From UBA4421 sp002470275 (GTDB taxonomy: Bacteria; Pseudomonadota; Gammaproteobacteria; Pseudomonadales; Azotimanducaceae), in assembly GCA_913052345.1 (NCBI GenBank), contig CAJXDR010000020.1, positions 1 through 41,189 of the forward strand: a DNA stretch of 41,189 bases, given 5' to 3'. The notes under the pieces were generated by a model, which did no database searches, was not told the origin of the DNA, and was given only the letters and a program-made list of their open reading frames with translations. Below are positions 25,031 through 34,369 of this stretch, one piece after another (positions within the stretch are counted from its first letter, which is position 1; each line of letters starts with the position of its first letter). Made by a program: the position numbers and the translations under genes.

Positions 25031-26452
25031 ATGTCATCTGAGCCAAAAACCCTGTACGACAAAATTTGGGCAGCCCACGAGGTGGGCCGTCGGGCGGACG
25101 GGAATACCCTGCTTTATATCGATCTCCAGCTGCTGCACGAAGTCACGTCACCCCAGGCGTTTGAAGGCCTCCAGCTGGCGGATCGTCCGCTCTGGCGGGT
25201 GGACGCCAACTTGGCCACACCCGATCACAACGTGCCAACGGCGGGCCGCGAGCTGGGTTTTGCCGGCATAACTGATGAAATTGCTCTGGAGCAGGTCGTT
25301 ACGCTAGATAAAAATTGCAAAGCCTTCGGGGTGCAGCAGTTTGAAATCCTCGATCCCCGCCAGGGGATTGTGCATGTGGTTGGCCCTGAGCAGGGGGCAA
25401 CGATGCCGGGCATGACCATTGTCTGCGGTGATTCCCATACCTCAACCCATGGTGCCTTTGCCGCTCTTGCCCAGGGAATCGGGACGTCAGAGGTAGAGCA
25501 CGTCATGGCTACCCAATGCCTCGTGCAGAACAAGGCCAAGAATTTCGCGGTGAACGTGACAGGTGCTCTGGCCCAGGGGGTGACTGCCAAGGACCTGGTG
25601 CTGGCCATCATCGGCCGCCTGGGAACCGCCGGCGCAACGGGGCATACCATTGAATATCGTGGGGAAGCTATCCGACGCCTGTCCATGGAAGGGCGCATGA
25701 CCCTGTGCAACATGAGTATTGAAGCGGGTGCCCGCGCGGGCTTGGTGGCGGTGGACGATACCACCATTGCATACCTTCATGGCCGTCCCTTCGCGCCCAA
25801 GGGTGAGCTGTGGAACAAAGCAGAGAACTACTGGCGAACCTTGGTTTCGGATGAGGGGGCAGTATTCGACGCCGCCATCACCATCGACGCCAGTGCCGTT
25901 GCGCCTCAGGTCAGCTGGGGTACGTCGCCAGAAATGGTTGCTGGGATAGATGAAACGGTCCCCAACCCAGAGACCATGATGGACGCGGTTCAGGCGGAAT
26001 CCACGGCGCTTGCACTGGACTACATGGATTTACGGCCTGGACAACGAATATCGGATATAGCCGTGAGTCGGGTTTTTATCGGCTCCTGCACCAATGCGCG
26101 AATCGAGGATTTAAGGGCTGCGGCGGCCCAGATACGCGGTGGCAAGGTCGCGGATCACGTGACCGAGGCGCTGGTGGTGCCGGGCTCAGGCTTGGTTAAA
26201 GCCCAGGCCGAGGCAGAGGGTCTGGCGGAGCAGTTCATGCAAGCGGGTTTTCAGTGGCGCTCTGCGGGTTGCTCCATGTGTCTCGGCATGAACCCGGATC
26301 AACTGGGAGAGGGCGAGCACTGCGCCTCAACCTCCAATCGGAACTTCGAAGGGCGTCAGGGCTACGGCGGCAGAACACACCTGGTGAGCCCGGCCATGGC
26401 GGCTGCGGCGGCCATCCACGGACGATTTATTGATATCAGGGGGCTAGGCTAA
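25031..26452 (+). CDS. leuC: 3-isopropylmalate dehydratase large subunit
   Basis: 473 residues. An aconitase-family [4Fe-4S] enzyme that, with LeuD, isomerises 2- to 3-isopropylmalate in leucine synthesis. The cluster cysteines are Cys353 (GSCTNARI), Cys414 and Cys417 (CSMCLGMNPDQL). GDSHTSTHGAFAA is intact. ATG 25031 is preceded by GAGGG with about 7 nt spacing. It ends with TAATG, sharing one base with the leuD start. Confidence 0.98.
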   Translation: MSSEPKTLYDKIWAAHEVGRRADGNTLLYIDLQLLHEVTSPQAFEGLQLADRPLWRVDANLATPDHNVPTAGRELGFAGITDEIALEQVVTLDKNCKAFGVQQFEILDPRQGIVHVVGPEQGATMPGMTIVCGDSHTSTHGAFAALAQGIGTSEVEHVMATQCLVQNKAKNFAVNVTGALAQGVTAKDLVLAIIGRLGTAGATGHTIEYRGEAIRRLSMEGRMTLCNMSIEAGARAGLVAVDDTTIAYLHGRPFAPKGELWNKAENYWRTLVSDEGAVFDAAITIDASAVAPQVSWGTSPEMVAGIDETVPNPETMMDAVQAESTALALDYMDLRPGQRISDIAVSRVFIGSCTNARIEDLRAAAAQIRGGKVADHVTEALVVPGSGLVKAQAEAEGLAEQFMQAGFQWRSAGCSMCLGMNPDQLGEGEHCASTSNRNFEGRQGYGGRTHLVSPAMAAAAAIHGRFIDIRGLG

Positions 26453-27084
26453 TGGACGCATTTGTGCAGCTGGAGGGGCTAGTCGCGCCCCTAGACCGAG
26501 CCAACGTGGACACAGACCAGATCATTCCCAAGCAATATTTGAAGTCCATCAAGCGGACCGGGTTTGGCGACTATCTATTTGATGCCTGGCGCTTCTTGGA
26601 TCAAGGCACTATGGGGATGACGCCCAATGAGCGTCAGATCAATCGACAGTTCTCGCTAAACCAGCCTGCCTTTCAGGGGGCCTCAATCCTGATCGCCCGG
26701 GATAACTTTGGCTGCGGGTCTTCTCGTGAACATGCCGTGTGGGCCCTGAAAGAATTTGGTTTCCGTGCGGTTATTGCCCCCAGCTTTGCCGACATCTTTT
26801 TCGGCAACTGTTTCAAAAACGGCGTGTTGCCCATCACCCTGCCCGCGGCGGTCATCGACGACCTGTTTGAGCGCGTTGATGCAGGCCTGACCCTGTCTAT
26901 TGATCTGAAGACTCAGCGGGTGACCGATGGTGACCAGGCTCATAGTTTTGAGATCGCCCCAGCATTGAAAGAAAAGATGCTGAACGGCATGGACGATATT
27001 GATCTGACCCTGGCCGAGGCAAATCTGATTCGAGACTTCGAAGTTGGGCATCGTCAGCGCCAGCCGTGGCTGTTTCGCGACTGA
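26452..27084 (+). CDS. leuD: 3-isopropylmalate dehydratase small subunit
   Basis: 210 residues. It is the swivelling domain that completes the LeuCD active site. Family landmarks are LDRANVDTDQIIPKQYL, NFGCGSSREHAVWAL and FFGNCFKNGVLPI. The start overlaps the leuC stop by one base, so the two subunits are probably translated in a coupled way. 35 bp precede leuB; there is no methyltransferase gene between leuD and leuB, as is seen in some Pseudomonas genomes. Confidence 0.98.
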   Translation: MDAFVQLEGLVAPLDRANVDTDQIIPKQYLKSIKRTGFGDYLFDAWRFLDQGTMGMTPNERQINRQFSLNQPAFQGASILIARDNFGCGSSREHAVWALKEFGFRAVIAPSFADIFFGNCFKNGVLPITLPAAVIDDLFERVDAGLTLSIDLKTQRVTDGDQAHSFEIAPALKEKMLNGMDDIDLTLAEANLIRDFEVGHRQRQPWLFRD

Positions 27085-27119
27085 CGGCCGCGCTCAAGCA
27101 ACAAAAATAAGGATACGCG

Positions 27120-28190
27120 GTGAAAAAGGTTTTAGTGCTGCCAGGCGATGGGATCGGGCAAGAGGTGGTTACCCCAGCGGTGACGGTACTGCAGGTTGTG
27201 GCACAACGGCAGGGCGTTACGTTGGAGGTAGAGGAAGCGTTAGTGGGCGGCGTTGCCATAGAGGACTGCGGAAACCCTCTGCCTCCCGCCACGCTGGCAA
27301 AGGCGAAAACAGCCGACGCCGTGCTGCTTGGCGGCGTTGGAGGGCCGCAGTGGGATAGCCTGCCTATGGATCAACGGCCAGAAAAAGGACTGCTCGGGCT
27401 GCGCCAGGCTTTGGGCCTCTTTGCCAACCTGCGTCCCGCGCTGCTGTCCGCGCCGCTCGCATCGGCCTCTTCGCTGAAGCCTGAGTTGGTGGCAGACCTG
27501 GATATTATGATCCTGAGAGAACTCACCGGCGGGATTTACTTCGGCCAGCCCCGGGGCATAGAGGTGCGAGACAACGAACGCGTTGGCTTCAACACTATGG
27601 TCTATGCCGAGCATGAAATCGAAAGGATCGTGCGCATCGGCTTTGAGCTGGCTCAGAAACGCAATGGCCGCCTGTGTTCGGTAGACAAGGCCAACGTGTT
27701 GGAAGTGAGTCAGCTCTGGCGTCAGGTGGTATCCGATATGGCCTCAGAGTTCCCAGATGTTTCCCTCTCCCACATGTATGTAGATAACGCCGCCATGCAG
27801 CTTGTGCGCGAGCCCAAGCAGTTCGATGTGCTGGTGACCAGCAACCTGTTTGGCGATGTGCTGTCAGATGTGGCCGCCATGCTAACCGGGAGCCTGGGCA
27901 TGCTGCCCTCGGCCTCCCTGTCCGCCAGCGGTGCAGGGCTTTATGAACCGGTTCACGGGACCGCCCCAGATATAGCGGGTCAGGACAAGGCGAATCCCTT
28001 GGCGACGATTTTGTCCGTGGCTATGATGCTGCGCTACAGCCTGGACCTACCGGAGGCTGCGACAGAGGTGGAACGCGCGGTGGATCTGGTCCTGGCCCAG
28101 GGGCATCGAACGGCCGATATTGCATCGGATGACGGCGCAGACGCCGTGGGCTGTGAGCGGATGGGCGAGCTAGTGCTTGAGTGCCTGTAG
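27120..28190 (+). CDS. leuB: 3-isopropylmalate dehydrogenase
   Basis: 356 residues from a GTG start with AAGGAT 7 nt upstream. It oxidatively decarboxylates 3-isopropylmalate with NAD. The N-terminal LPGDGIGQEV and LLGGVGGPQWD, the catalytic Tyr in ELTGGIYFGQPRG, Lys in VDKANVL and the Asp-rich SNLFGDVLSDVAAML are present, followed by the NAD-binding EPVHGTAPDIAGQDKANPLA. Third gene of leuCDB. Confidence 0.98.
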   Translation: MKKVLVLPGDGIGQEVVTPAVTVLQVVAQRQGVTLEVEEALVGGVAIEDCGNPLPPATLAKAKTADAVLLGGVGGPQWDSLPMDQRPEKGLLGLRQALGLFANLRPALLSAPLASASSLKPELVADLDIMILRELTGGIYFGQPRGIEVRDNERVGFNTMVYAEHEIERIVRIGFELAQKRNGRLCSVDKANVLEVSQLWRQVVSDMASEFPDVSLSHMYVDNAAMQLVREPKQFDVLVTSNLFGDVLSDVAAMLTGSLGMLPSASLSASGAGLYEPVHGTAPDIAGQDKANPLATILSVAMMLRYSLDLPEAATEVERAVDLVLAQGHRTADIASDDGADAVGCERMGELVLECL

Positions 28191-28249
28191 GCTGAGCCAA
28201 ATGCCCAGAGTCATACCCTTGGAAATAAATTTAACCAAACGAGAGAAAG

Positions 28250-29257
28250 ATGGAAGGCGTTAATGTAGCCATAGCCGGCGCAACGGGTGCGGTGGGAGAG
28301 GCGTTGATTGAAATTCTGGAAGAACGTGACTTCCCGGTCGCGGAGCTGGCCTTGCTTGCGTCGGAGCGGTCCGAGGGCAAGCGCATTCAGTTTCGCGGAA
28401 AGTCCGTCAAAGTCCAGAGGCTGGATACCTTTGACTTCAGCAATACCCAGATCGGCTTATTCTCTGCGGGGGGCGACCTCTCAGCGGAGTTTGCGCCCAA
28501 GGCCGCGAGCCAGGGATGCGTGGTCATCGACAATACCTCCCACTTCCGCTACGACGAAGACATCCCGCTTGTGGTGCCGGAAGTGAATCCCCATCGAGTC
28601 GCCGACTTCGCCAATAGAAATATCATTGCCAATCCCAACTGCTCAACCATTCAGATGGTGGTTGCACTGAAACCCATCTATGACGCCGTCGGTATTAGCC
28701 GAATCAATGTGGCCACGTATCAAGCGGTTTCCGGTGCGGGCGCCAGCGGCATTCAGGAACTGGCTTCCCAAACTGCCAAGCTGCTCAACGCCCAGCCCAT
28801 CGAACCCGGGAAAATGCCGGCACAGATTGCCTTTAACGCGATCCCGCAGATCGATGTCATGCAGCCTAACGGGTATACCCGCGAAGAAATGAAAATGGTC
28901 TGGGAGACTCAGAAAATATTGGAGGACGACGGCATTCTGGTGAACCCGACCTGTGTTCGTATTCCCGTCTTCTATGGTCACTGCGAAGCGGTGCACATTG
29001 AAACTCGACGGCCTCTTGAGGCCGAGAGCGCTCGGGCACTGTTGGCGGAATCTCCGGGCATAATGGTGATGAGCGAGCTAGCGACGCCGGTTGAGCACGG
29101 GGCGGGCACCGATGCGGTTCACGTGGCGCGAATCCGCACAGATATCTCCCACGACAATGGGTTAAATTTGTGGGTTGTTGCTGATAACGTGCGGAAGGGG
29201 GCGGCGTTGAACAGCGTGCAGATAGCGGAAGAGTTGCTGCGTCTTTGGCAGCAGTGA
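28250..29257 (+). CDS. asd: aspartate-semialdehyde dehydrogenase
   Basis: 335 residues. It makes aspartate semialdehyde for lysine, threonine, methionine and diaminopimelate. The NADP motif GATGAVG (10-16) and catalytic Cys131 in NPNCSTIQMV are present, with His244/His249 near the substrate site (FYGHCEAVHI). The intact Cys separates it from the inactive Usg paralogue found near this position in pseudomonads. The ATG follows GAGAGAAAG. It lies 59 bp after leuB and 7 bp before the fimV-like gene. Confidence 0.96.
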   Translation: MEGVNVAIAGATGAVGEALIEILEERDFPVAELALLASERSEGKRIQFRGKSVKVQRLDTFDFSNTQIGLFSAGGDLSAEFAPKAASQGCVVIDNTSHFRYDEDIPLVVPEVNPHRVADFANRNIIANPNCSTIQMVVALKPIYDAVGISRINVATYQAVSGAGASGIQELASQTAKLLNAQPIEPGKMPAQIAFNAIPQIDVMQPNGYTREEMKMVWETQKILEDDGILVNPTCVRIPVFYGHCEAVHIETRRPLEAESARALLAESPGIMVMSELATPVEHGAGTDAVHVARIRTDISHDNGLNLWVVADNVRKGAALNSVQIAEELLRLWQQ

Positions 29258-29264
29258 GGAACCC

Positions 29265-30752
29265 ATGAAGCAAGTGATCCATCTTTGGCGAAGCGGTACG
29301 GTTCTGGGCCTGCTCTGGGTGCTGGTCAGTCAAAGCGTGATCGCTGCTGAAACTGCTGGCAGGGATGGTAACGGTCGCGTTTTCGCGCCAGCGGTGTCTG
29401 CTGTGGGCGAACCTCTGGAGGTGCGAATACCTCTGTCTCTGACCGATGCTCAAACGCAACGCCCGGAGGTCCGCATTGCCGGTAACTCCGGCTTTAGCCA
29501 GCTGGGGGTCCCGCGATATTCCGTCCACGACGACCTATCTGTAGCCCTGGAATCGTCGACCTCTACAGAGGCAGAGGTCGTCATAACAAGCCCCGATCCC
29601 TTTTATGAGCCGTTTTTGCAGCTGGTGCTGGAGCTTGAAGAGGCGGGCGCCCCGAGGCCGGTGCTGGTGGAAGTCTCTCTGGCGCTGCAAGACCCGGATG
29701 GTCAGTCTCGCCGTATTATCTGGTCCCAAGCCGACGACACCCTATGGCGTATTGCGACGCGCACGCGAGATTCTGCCGATGTCACCATGTCCCAGCAGAT
29801 GCTGGGGATTCAGAGCCTTAACCCCGATGCCTTCGCTGAAGACAATATCAATGGCCTGCGTGCCGATGTGCGGCTGAGCCTGCCCCGGGTTAGGGAAGTG
29901 GTTTGGCAGGACGTTGATCAGGCCCTGCGCGACGTTGAAACCCAGCATCGTAGATGGGCCCAGTTCATGTCCTCCGGAGCGCGGGGTATCACGGCGGACG
30001 TTACCGGAGCCGTACGCATTTATGCAGAGGAAGAAGAGGTCCCAGCGCCAGAACCGGCAGTGGAGCCGGCGCCGTTAGCTGAGGAGGCGGACGCCCAAGG
30101 CCTGGCCGACACGGTGGGGCAATCCCAAGACGCTAACCTGATGCTCGTTCCAGAGGGTGAAGGGACCACGAGTCCGGTGGAACCCCTGGCTGAGACCACA
30201 ACGGAGGCCCCTGAGGCAGCAGACGCGGACACGGAGACGCTGGAGGCTCAGGCGGTGGATCAAGCCGCGGAAGACGAGTTTGACTTGGATCGTTTGGAGG
30301 CCGAGCTGGCCAGCGAAAATGCCCTGCTGGACTTTTCAGCCTTAAGTGAGGCGCTCTCTCCAGAGGTGGTGGCCATGGTTGCCGCCTTGGTGCTGCTACT
30401 CGGAGTAGTGATTTTGCGCGCCAGGCGAAATGCCGACGACAAAAATAAGAAGGTGGATGATGCCTGGCGTGGCGGCATAAGCAGTCCGTCTGAACAGGAG
30501 ATTGAGCCCTCTGTCGGTCCTCAGTCGCCGCCAGAAGAGGCGCCGGAATCTGCAGAGCCAGAGGGCGAGCCATCAGACGAGGCGGATTTTTTGAACACCA
30601 GGCTTCGGCTCGCTGAAGCCTATCTTGAGATGGCCGATGTGGCCGGAGCGCGGGAAATGCTGGAAGACGTTATCGAACAGGGAGACGAGGCTCAGCGGGC
30701 CCAAGCCCAGGCGCTGCTCGAAAGAATAGAATCTCAGGGTAACGGGGCGTAG
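29265..30752 (+). CDS. fimV: FimV-like inner-membrane/periplasmic protein
   Basis: 495 residues. Order: signal peptide (1-28, cleaved near VIAA), FimV N-terminal domain (about 40-145), a LysM-like segment (DTLWRIATRT to DVRLSLP, about 158-207), a long acidic Glu/Ala/Pro linker (250-350), one membrane helix (about 367-387), a second acidic linker, and a C-terminal FimV TPR-like helix pair (LNTRLRLAEAYLEMADVAGA, 443-462). Pseudomonas FimV (about 900 residues) organises type IV pili and polar proteins through peptidoglycan binding. This copy is about half that length. The asd-fimV-truA order supports the assignment. Confidence 0.85.
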   Translation: MKQVIHLWRSGTVLGLLWVLVSQSVIAAETAGRDGNGRVFAPAVSAVGEPLEVRIPLSLTDAQTQRPEVRIAGNSGFSQLGVPRYSVHDDLSVALESSTSTEAEVVITSPDPFYEPFLQLVLELEEAGAPRPVLVEVSLALQDPDGQSRRIIWSQADDTLWRIATRTRDSADVTMSQQMLGIQSLNPDAFAEDNINGLRADVRLSLPRVREVVWQDVDQALRDVETQHRRWAQFMSSGARGITADVTGAVRIYAEEEEVPAPEPAVEPAPLAEEADAQGLADTVGQSQDANLMLVPEGEGTTSPVEPLAETTTEAPEAADADTETLEAQAVDQAAEDEFDLDRLEAELASENALLDFSALSEALSPEVVAMVAALVLLLGVVILRARRNADDKNKKVDDAWRGGISSPSEQEIEPSVGPQSPPEEAPESAEPEGEPSDEADFLNTRLRLAEAYLEMADVAGAREMLEDVIEQGDEAQRAQAQALLERIESQGNGA

Positions 30753-30778
30753 CCAACTGATCCACATAGGGGCGCGTC

Positions 30779-31561
30779 TTGGAATTCCATTTTGCCGCAG
30801 GTCTGAGCTACCGGGGAACGGCCTTTAACGGCTGGCAGCGTCAGCCTGGCCTACCCACCGTCCAGGGCACCGTAGAGCAAGCCCTGTCGCGTATCGCCGA
30901 CCATGACATCGGCTTGAGCGTGGCGGGTCGCACGGATGCGGGTGTTCATGCCACAGGCCAGGTGATCGCCTTCACTAGCCCGGTGGATCGTTCGCCCGAG
31001 GTTTGGCAGCGGGGTTTGAATGGCCTGACGCCTGACGGCATCCGCGTCAATTGGGTACAGGCCGTTGATGCGGCCTTTCACCCACGATATCGGGCCACCG
31101 CCCGCACCTATCAATACGTCTTCTTTGATCAGGCGCGAGAGAATCCCTTTCTACAGGAACTGGCCTGGTGCACGGATGCTCTGAATGCCGATCGCATGCA
31201 TCAACAGGCTCAAAGCCTGCTCGGCGAGCAGGACTTTAGCTCCTTCCGAGCCGCAGGCTGCCAGTCGCTAACGCCCTTTCGCCGAGTAGATCGCTGCGAG
31301 GTGCGACGTTGTGGAGGGCTGGTGGTGATGGAGATTACCGCCAACGCCTTTCTGCTACACATGGTAAGAAATATTGCCTCAGCGCTCAGAGACATAGGGC
31401 GTGATCACGATGTTGAAAGCATGGCCAGTCGACTTGGGCGCAGGGATCGGCGCAAGCTTGGCATCACCGCGCCCCCTCAGGGCCTTTATCTGGTTCAGGT
31501 GGCCTATCCGGAACAAGCCTTCCCGGAATCCCCACAACCGAGTTTTCTGCCAGACTATTGA
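30779..31561 (+). CDS. truA: tRNA pseudouridine(38-40) synthase
   Basis: 260 residues from TTG 30779, with AGGGG 7 nt upstream; no other start precedes the conserved core. It makes pseudouridine in the anticodon arm of many tRNAs. Catalytic Asp53 lies in AGRTDAGVHATGQV; NAFLLHMVRNI and the C-terminal PPQGLYLVQVAYP are family signatures. It follows fimV after 26 bp and precedes trpF. Confidence 0.96.
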   Translation: MEFHFAAGLSYRGTAFNGWQRQPGLPTVQGTVEQALSRIADHDIGLSVAGRTDAGVHATGQVIAFTSPVDRSPEVWQRGLNGLTPDGIRVNWVQAVDAAFHPRYRATARTYQYVFFDQARENPFLQELAWCTDALNADRMHQQAQSLLGEQDFSSFRAAGCQSLTPFRRVDRCEVRRCGGLVVMEITANAFLLHMVRNIASALRDIGRDHDVESMASRLGRRDRRKLGITAPPQGLYLVQVAYPEQAFPESPQPSFLPDY

Positions 31562-31663
31562 GACAAATAGAAGACATCGCAGTAGATGATGGGGCCACTC
31601 TCAGCAGGTGGAGAGAAACGGCTTCGCTCATGGCCGCTCAACGCTTATCATGGTGTCAACGTT

Positions 31664-31685
31664 TTGTTCTCATGAGCTGAGACAA
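31664..31685 (+). other. hairpin at the trpF ribosome-binding region
   Basis: TTGTTCTCA and TGAGACAA pair over 8 bp with one bulged T around a TGAGC loop, ending 3 nt before the trpF ATG at 31689. It overlaps the only AG-rich sequence available as a ribosome-binding site, so it may tune trpF translation or be a protein-binding dyad. Confidence 0.45.
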
Positions 31686-31688
31686 AGG

Positions 31689-32330
31689 ATGGAAAGCCCA
31701 ACAAGAATCTGGTGTAAAATCTGCGGCGTAACGCGAGAGGAAGACGCCCTGGCGGCAGCCTCGGCGGGTGCAGATGCGGTAGGGCTCAATTTTTTTACCG
31801 CCAGCCCACGCTACGTTGCCACAGACAGAGCGGCTTCGATTTGCGCACGGCTGGTGGAGGCCTATCCGGAATGTCAGCGTATAGGCTTATTCGTCGACGC
31901 CTCGGCGGAGGACGTCAGAACAGTTGTGGAACGGGTTAACGTCACCATGCTTCAGTTCCATGGAGACGAAGACAGAGACTTTTGCGCTCAATTCGGGATG
32001 CCCTTTATTAAGGTATTCAAGATGCGTGCGGGTATGGACTATAAGGCCCTTGAGGCACAGTTCTCTGACGCCTGGGCCCTGCTGCTGGATAGCTTTGACC
32101 CGGTACTGGCGGGCGGCACCGGCGTTGCCTTTGATCACGGGCTGTGGCCCGCTGAGGCGTCCGCAAAGCTAGTCCTAGCGGGCGGCCTGGACGCTGGAAA
32201 TGTAGGGGCCGCAATTCAGGACATGAGGCCATTTGGGGTCGACGTCTGTGGAGGCGTTGAGGCGCCGACAAAGGGTCTTAAGGACCATCAGGAAATGCAA
32301 AAATTTATTCGGGAAGTTCGATATGGCTGA
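31689..32330 (+). CDS. trpF: phosphoribosylanthranilate isomerase
   Basis: 213 residues from ATG 31689. Upstream in-frame starts (GTG 31608, ATG 31650) would add residues outside the family, whose N-terminus is the WCKICGVT strand. It catalyses the Amadori rearrangement in tryptophan synthesis. The catalytic Cys12 in KICGVT and the Asp in LLLDSFDPVLAGGTG are present; the phosphate-binding end reads VDVCGGVEAPTKGLKD, with Cys-Gly where Ser-Ser is usual. It overlaps trpB by 8 nt. Confidence 0.96.
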   Translation: MESPTRIWCKICGVTREEDALAAASAGADAVGLNFFTASPRYVATDRAASICARLVEAYPECQRIGLFVDASAEDVRTVVERVNVTMLQFHGDEDRDFCAQFGMPFIKVFKMRAGMDYKALEAQFSDAWALLLDSFDPVLAGGTGVAFDHGLWPAEASAKLVLAGGLDAGNVGAAIQDMRPFGVDVCGGVEAPTKGLKDHQEMQKFIREVRYG

Positions 32331-33552
32331 CGCGCTAGATATGCACCAAGACTCACACCAGTATGAACAGCCCAGTGCGGATGGCCACTTTGGCCAGTTC
32401 GGGGGCCGGTTCGTGGCGGAGACATTGACTCACGCCTTAGATGACCTGGCCGAGCTCTACGAGCAGATGAAAAATGATCCTGAATTTAAGCAGGAGCTGC
32501 ACCATGACCTGGCCTACTACGTAGGTCGCCCAACCCCCCTCTACCTTGCAGAGCGCATGACGGCCGAGCTGGGTGGGGCAGCCGTCTACCTCAAGCGAGA
32601 GGACTTGAATCACACCGGCGCGCACAAGGTCTGTAATACGATCGGTCAGGCCCTCCTGGCGAAGCGAATGGGCAAACCCAGAGTCATTGCCGAAACCGGT
32701 GCGGGTCAGCACGGGGTGGCGACGGCAACCGTGGCCGCGCGCCTGGGCCTAGAATGCGATGTCTATATGGGCGCTGAAGATGTTCAGCGACAAAGCCTGA
32801 ATGTTTACCGCATGAAGCTGATGGGGGCCAACGTGATCCCGGTCACTTCAGGCTCTAAGACGCTCAAAGATGCGATGAACGAAGCCATGCGTGACTGGGT
32901 TACCAATGTGGACAACACCCACTACATCATTGGAACCGTGGCCGGGCCCCATCCCTATCCCATGATCGTTCGGGACTTTGCGGCCACGATTGGCCAAGAG
33001 GCACGGGCGCAAATGCTTCAGCAAGTCGGGCGATTACCCGATGTGGTGGTGGCCTGTGTGGGCGGCGGCTCCAACGCCATGGGTATCTTTCATCCCTTCA
33101 TCGAAGATGAGGGCGTGCGCCTTGTGGGCGTCGAAGCCGGGGGTCACGGCATCGCCAGCGGGCAGCATGCGGCGCCTCTGAATGACGGTAAGGTGGGCGT
33201 ACTGCATGGTAATCGTTCTTATCTCATGTCGGACCAGGACGGTCAGGTGATGGAGACCCACTCCATTTCCGCAGGCCTGGATTACCCGGGCGTTGGACCA
33301 GAGCACGCCTTTCTTAAAGACATTGGTCGCGCCGAATACAGCAGCGCGACGGATGACGAAGCTATGATGGCCTTCCGCATGCTCAACCAGAAGGAAGGCA
33401 TCTTGCCGGCTCTGGAAACCAGTCATGCTTTGGCATGGGTGGTAGCCAACGCGCCGAAGATGGGCAAGGATGAAGCCATCCTGGTGAACCTCAGCGGTCG
33501 GGGCGATAAGGATATCCTCACCGTGGCCGATATCGACGGCATTACGCTCTGA
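32323..33552 (+). CDS. trpB: tryptophan synthase beta subunit
   Basis: 409 residues from ATG 32323; an earlier in-frame start at 32233 was rejected as overlapping trpF by about 100 bp. This PLP enzyme condenses indole and serine. The Schiff-base Lys102 is in HTGAHKVCNT; ETGAGQHGVATATVAA and the phosphate-binding GGGSNAMG are intact. The sequence HKVCN has Cys where HKINN is common. It overlaps trpF by 8 nt and shares one base with trpA. Confidence 0.98.
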   Translation: MADALDMHQDSHQYEQPSADGHFGQFGGRFVAETLTHALDDLAELYEQMKNDPEFKQELHHDLAYYVGRPTPLYLAERMTAELGGAAVYLKREDLNHTGAHKVCNTIGQALLAKRMGKPRVIAETGAGQHGVATATVAARLGLECDVYMGAEDVQRQSLNVYRMKLMGANVIPVTSGSKTLKDAMNEAMRDWVTNVDNTHYIIGTVAGPHPYPMIVRDFAATIGQEARAQMLQQVGRLPDVVVACVGGGSNAMGIFHPFIEDEGVRLVGVEAGGHGIASGQHAAPLNDGKVGVLHGNRSYLMSDQDGQVMETHSISAGLDYPGVGPEHAFLKDIGRAEYSSATDDEAMMAFRMLNQKEGILPALETSHALAWVVANAPKMGKDEAILVNLSGRGDKDILTVADIDGITL

Positions 33553-34364
33553 TGAATGCGACCGTGGGGGGCGGGCGTATTCGCCAATGCTTCGAGGAGG
33601 TACGAGTACAGGGCAAGAAGGCGCTAATCAGCTTTATCACCGCGGGGGATCCAGGCGTGGACTATACGGTGCCGGCCATGCACAGCCTGGTTCAGGGCGG
33701 CGTGGACATCCTAGAGCTTGGGATTCCCTTTTCCGATCCTGAAGCGGAAGGCCCGACCATCCAAGCAGCCAACGAGAGAGCTCTAGAGAATGGCATGACT
33801 CTTCTTCAAGTGCTTGAAATGGTTGCAGAATTTAGGAAAAAAAATACGGAAACGCCCGTGGTCCTCATGGGCTACCTGAACTCAATTCTGGCCATGAGCG
33901 ATTTCCCGTCCAGGGCCTCGTCGGCGGGCGTGGATGGATTGATCATGGTCAACCTGCCACCTGAAGAAGGGGCGACGCTACAGAGTGCCCTGGCAGACCA
34001 CGGCATGGATTTGATCTACCTGATCGCGCCCACGACCACGCCAGCGAGAACACAGAGCATTCTGCAGCAGGCGTCCGGGTTTGTTTATTGCGTTTCCCTC
34101 AAGGGCACGACGGGCGCGGGCCATGTTCAGGCCGAGGAAGTGATAGCCCGGACGGCCGAGCTACAGCAGATCGCCGAGCTGCCGATCGCGGTGGGCTTCG
34201 GGATTAAGGACGCGCAGACGGCTCGTGCCTTGAGCGCCAACGCGGATGGCATTGTTGTAGGCAGCGCGCTGGTGAATTTGATGACTGAACCCCAGGGCCC
34301 GGAGGTGGTGTGTCAGCGCCTCCACGCTGCGGTAGCCTCCATTCGGCAAGGACTCGACGACTAA
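33552..34364 (+). CDS. trpA: tryptophan synthase alpha subunit
   Basis: 270 residues. It cleaves indole-3-glycerol phosphate to indole, which is channelled to TrpB. The TIM barrel has the catalytic Glu55 (ELGIPF; E. coli Glu49) and YCVSLKGTTGAGH and AVGFGIKDAQ phosphate-binding loops. Unusually, the segment PFSDPEAEGPTIQ has Glu66 where E. coli Asp60, the second catalytic acid, sits (PFSDPLADGPTIQ). Start ATG overlaps the trpB stop (TGATG). It is followed after 5 bp by folC. Confidence 0.97.
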   Translation: MNATVGGGRIRQCFEEVRVQGKKALISFITAGDPGVDYTVPAMHSLVQGGVDILELGIPFSDPEAEGPTIQAANERALENGMTLLQVLEMVAEFRKKNTETPVVLMGYLNSILAMSDFPSRASSAGVDGLIMVNLPPEEGATLQSALADHGMDLIYLIAPTTTPARTQSILQQASGFVYCVSLKGTTGAGHVQAEEVIARTAELQQIAELPIAVGFGIKDAQTARALSANADGIVVGSALVNLMTEPQGPEVVCQRLHAAVASIRQGLDD

Positions 34365-34369
34365 CTTAG

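Noticed and set aside
24900..25271. 123-codon open frame over the LysR-leuC gap
   Set aside because: It covers the operator and promoter and runs in another frame through leuC; no features.
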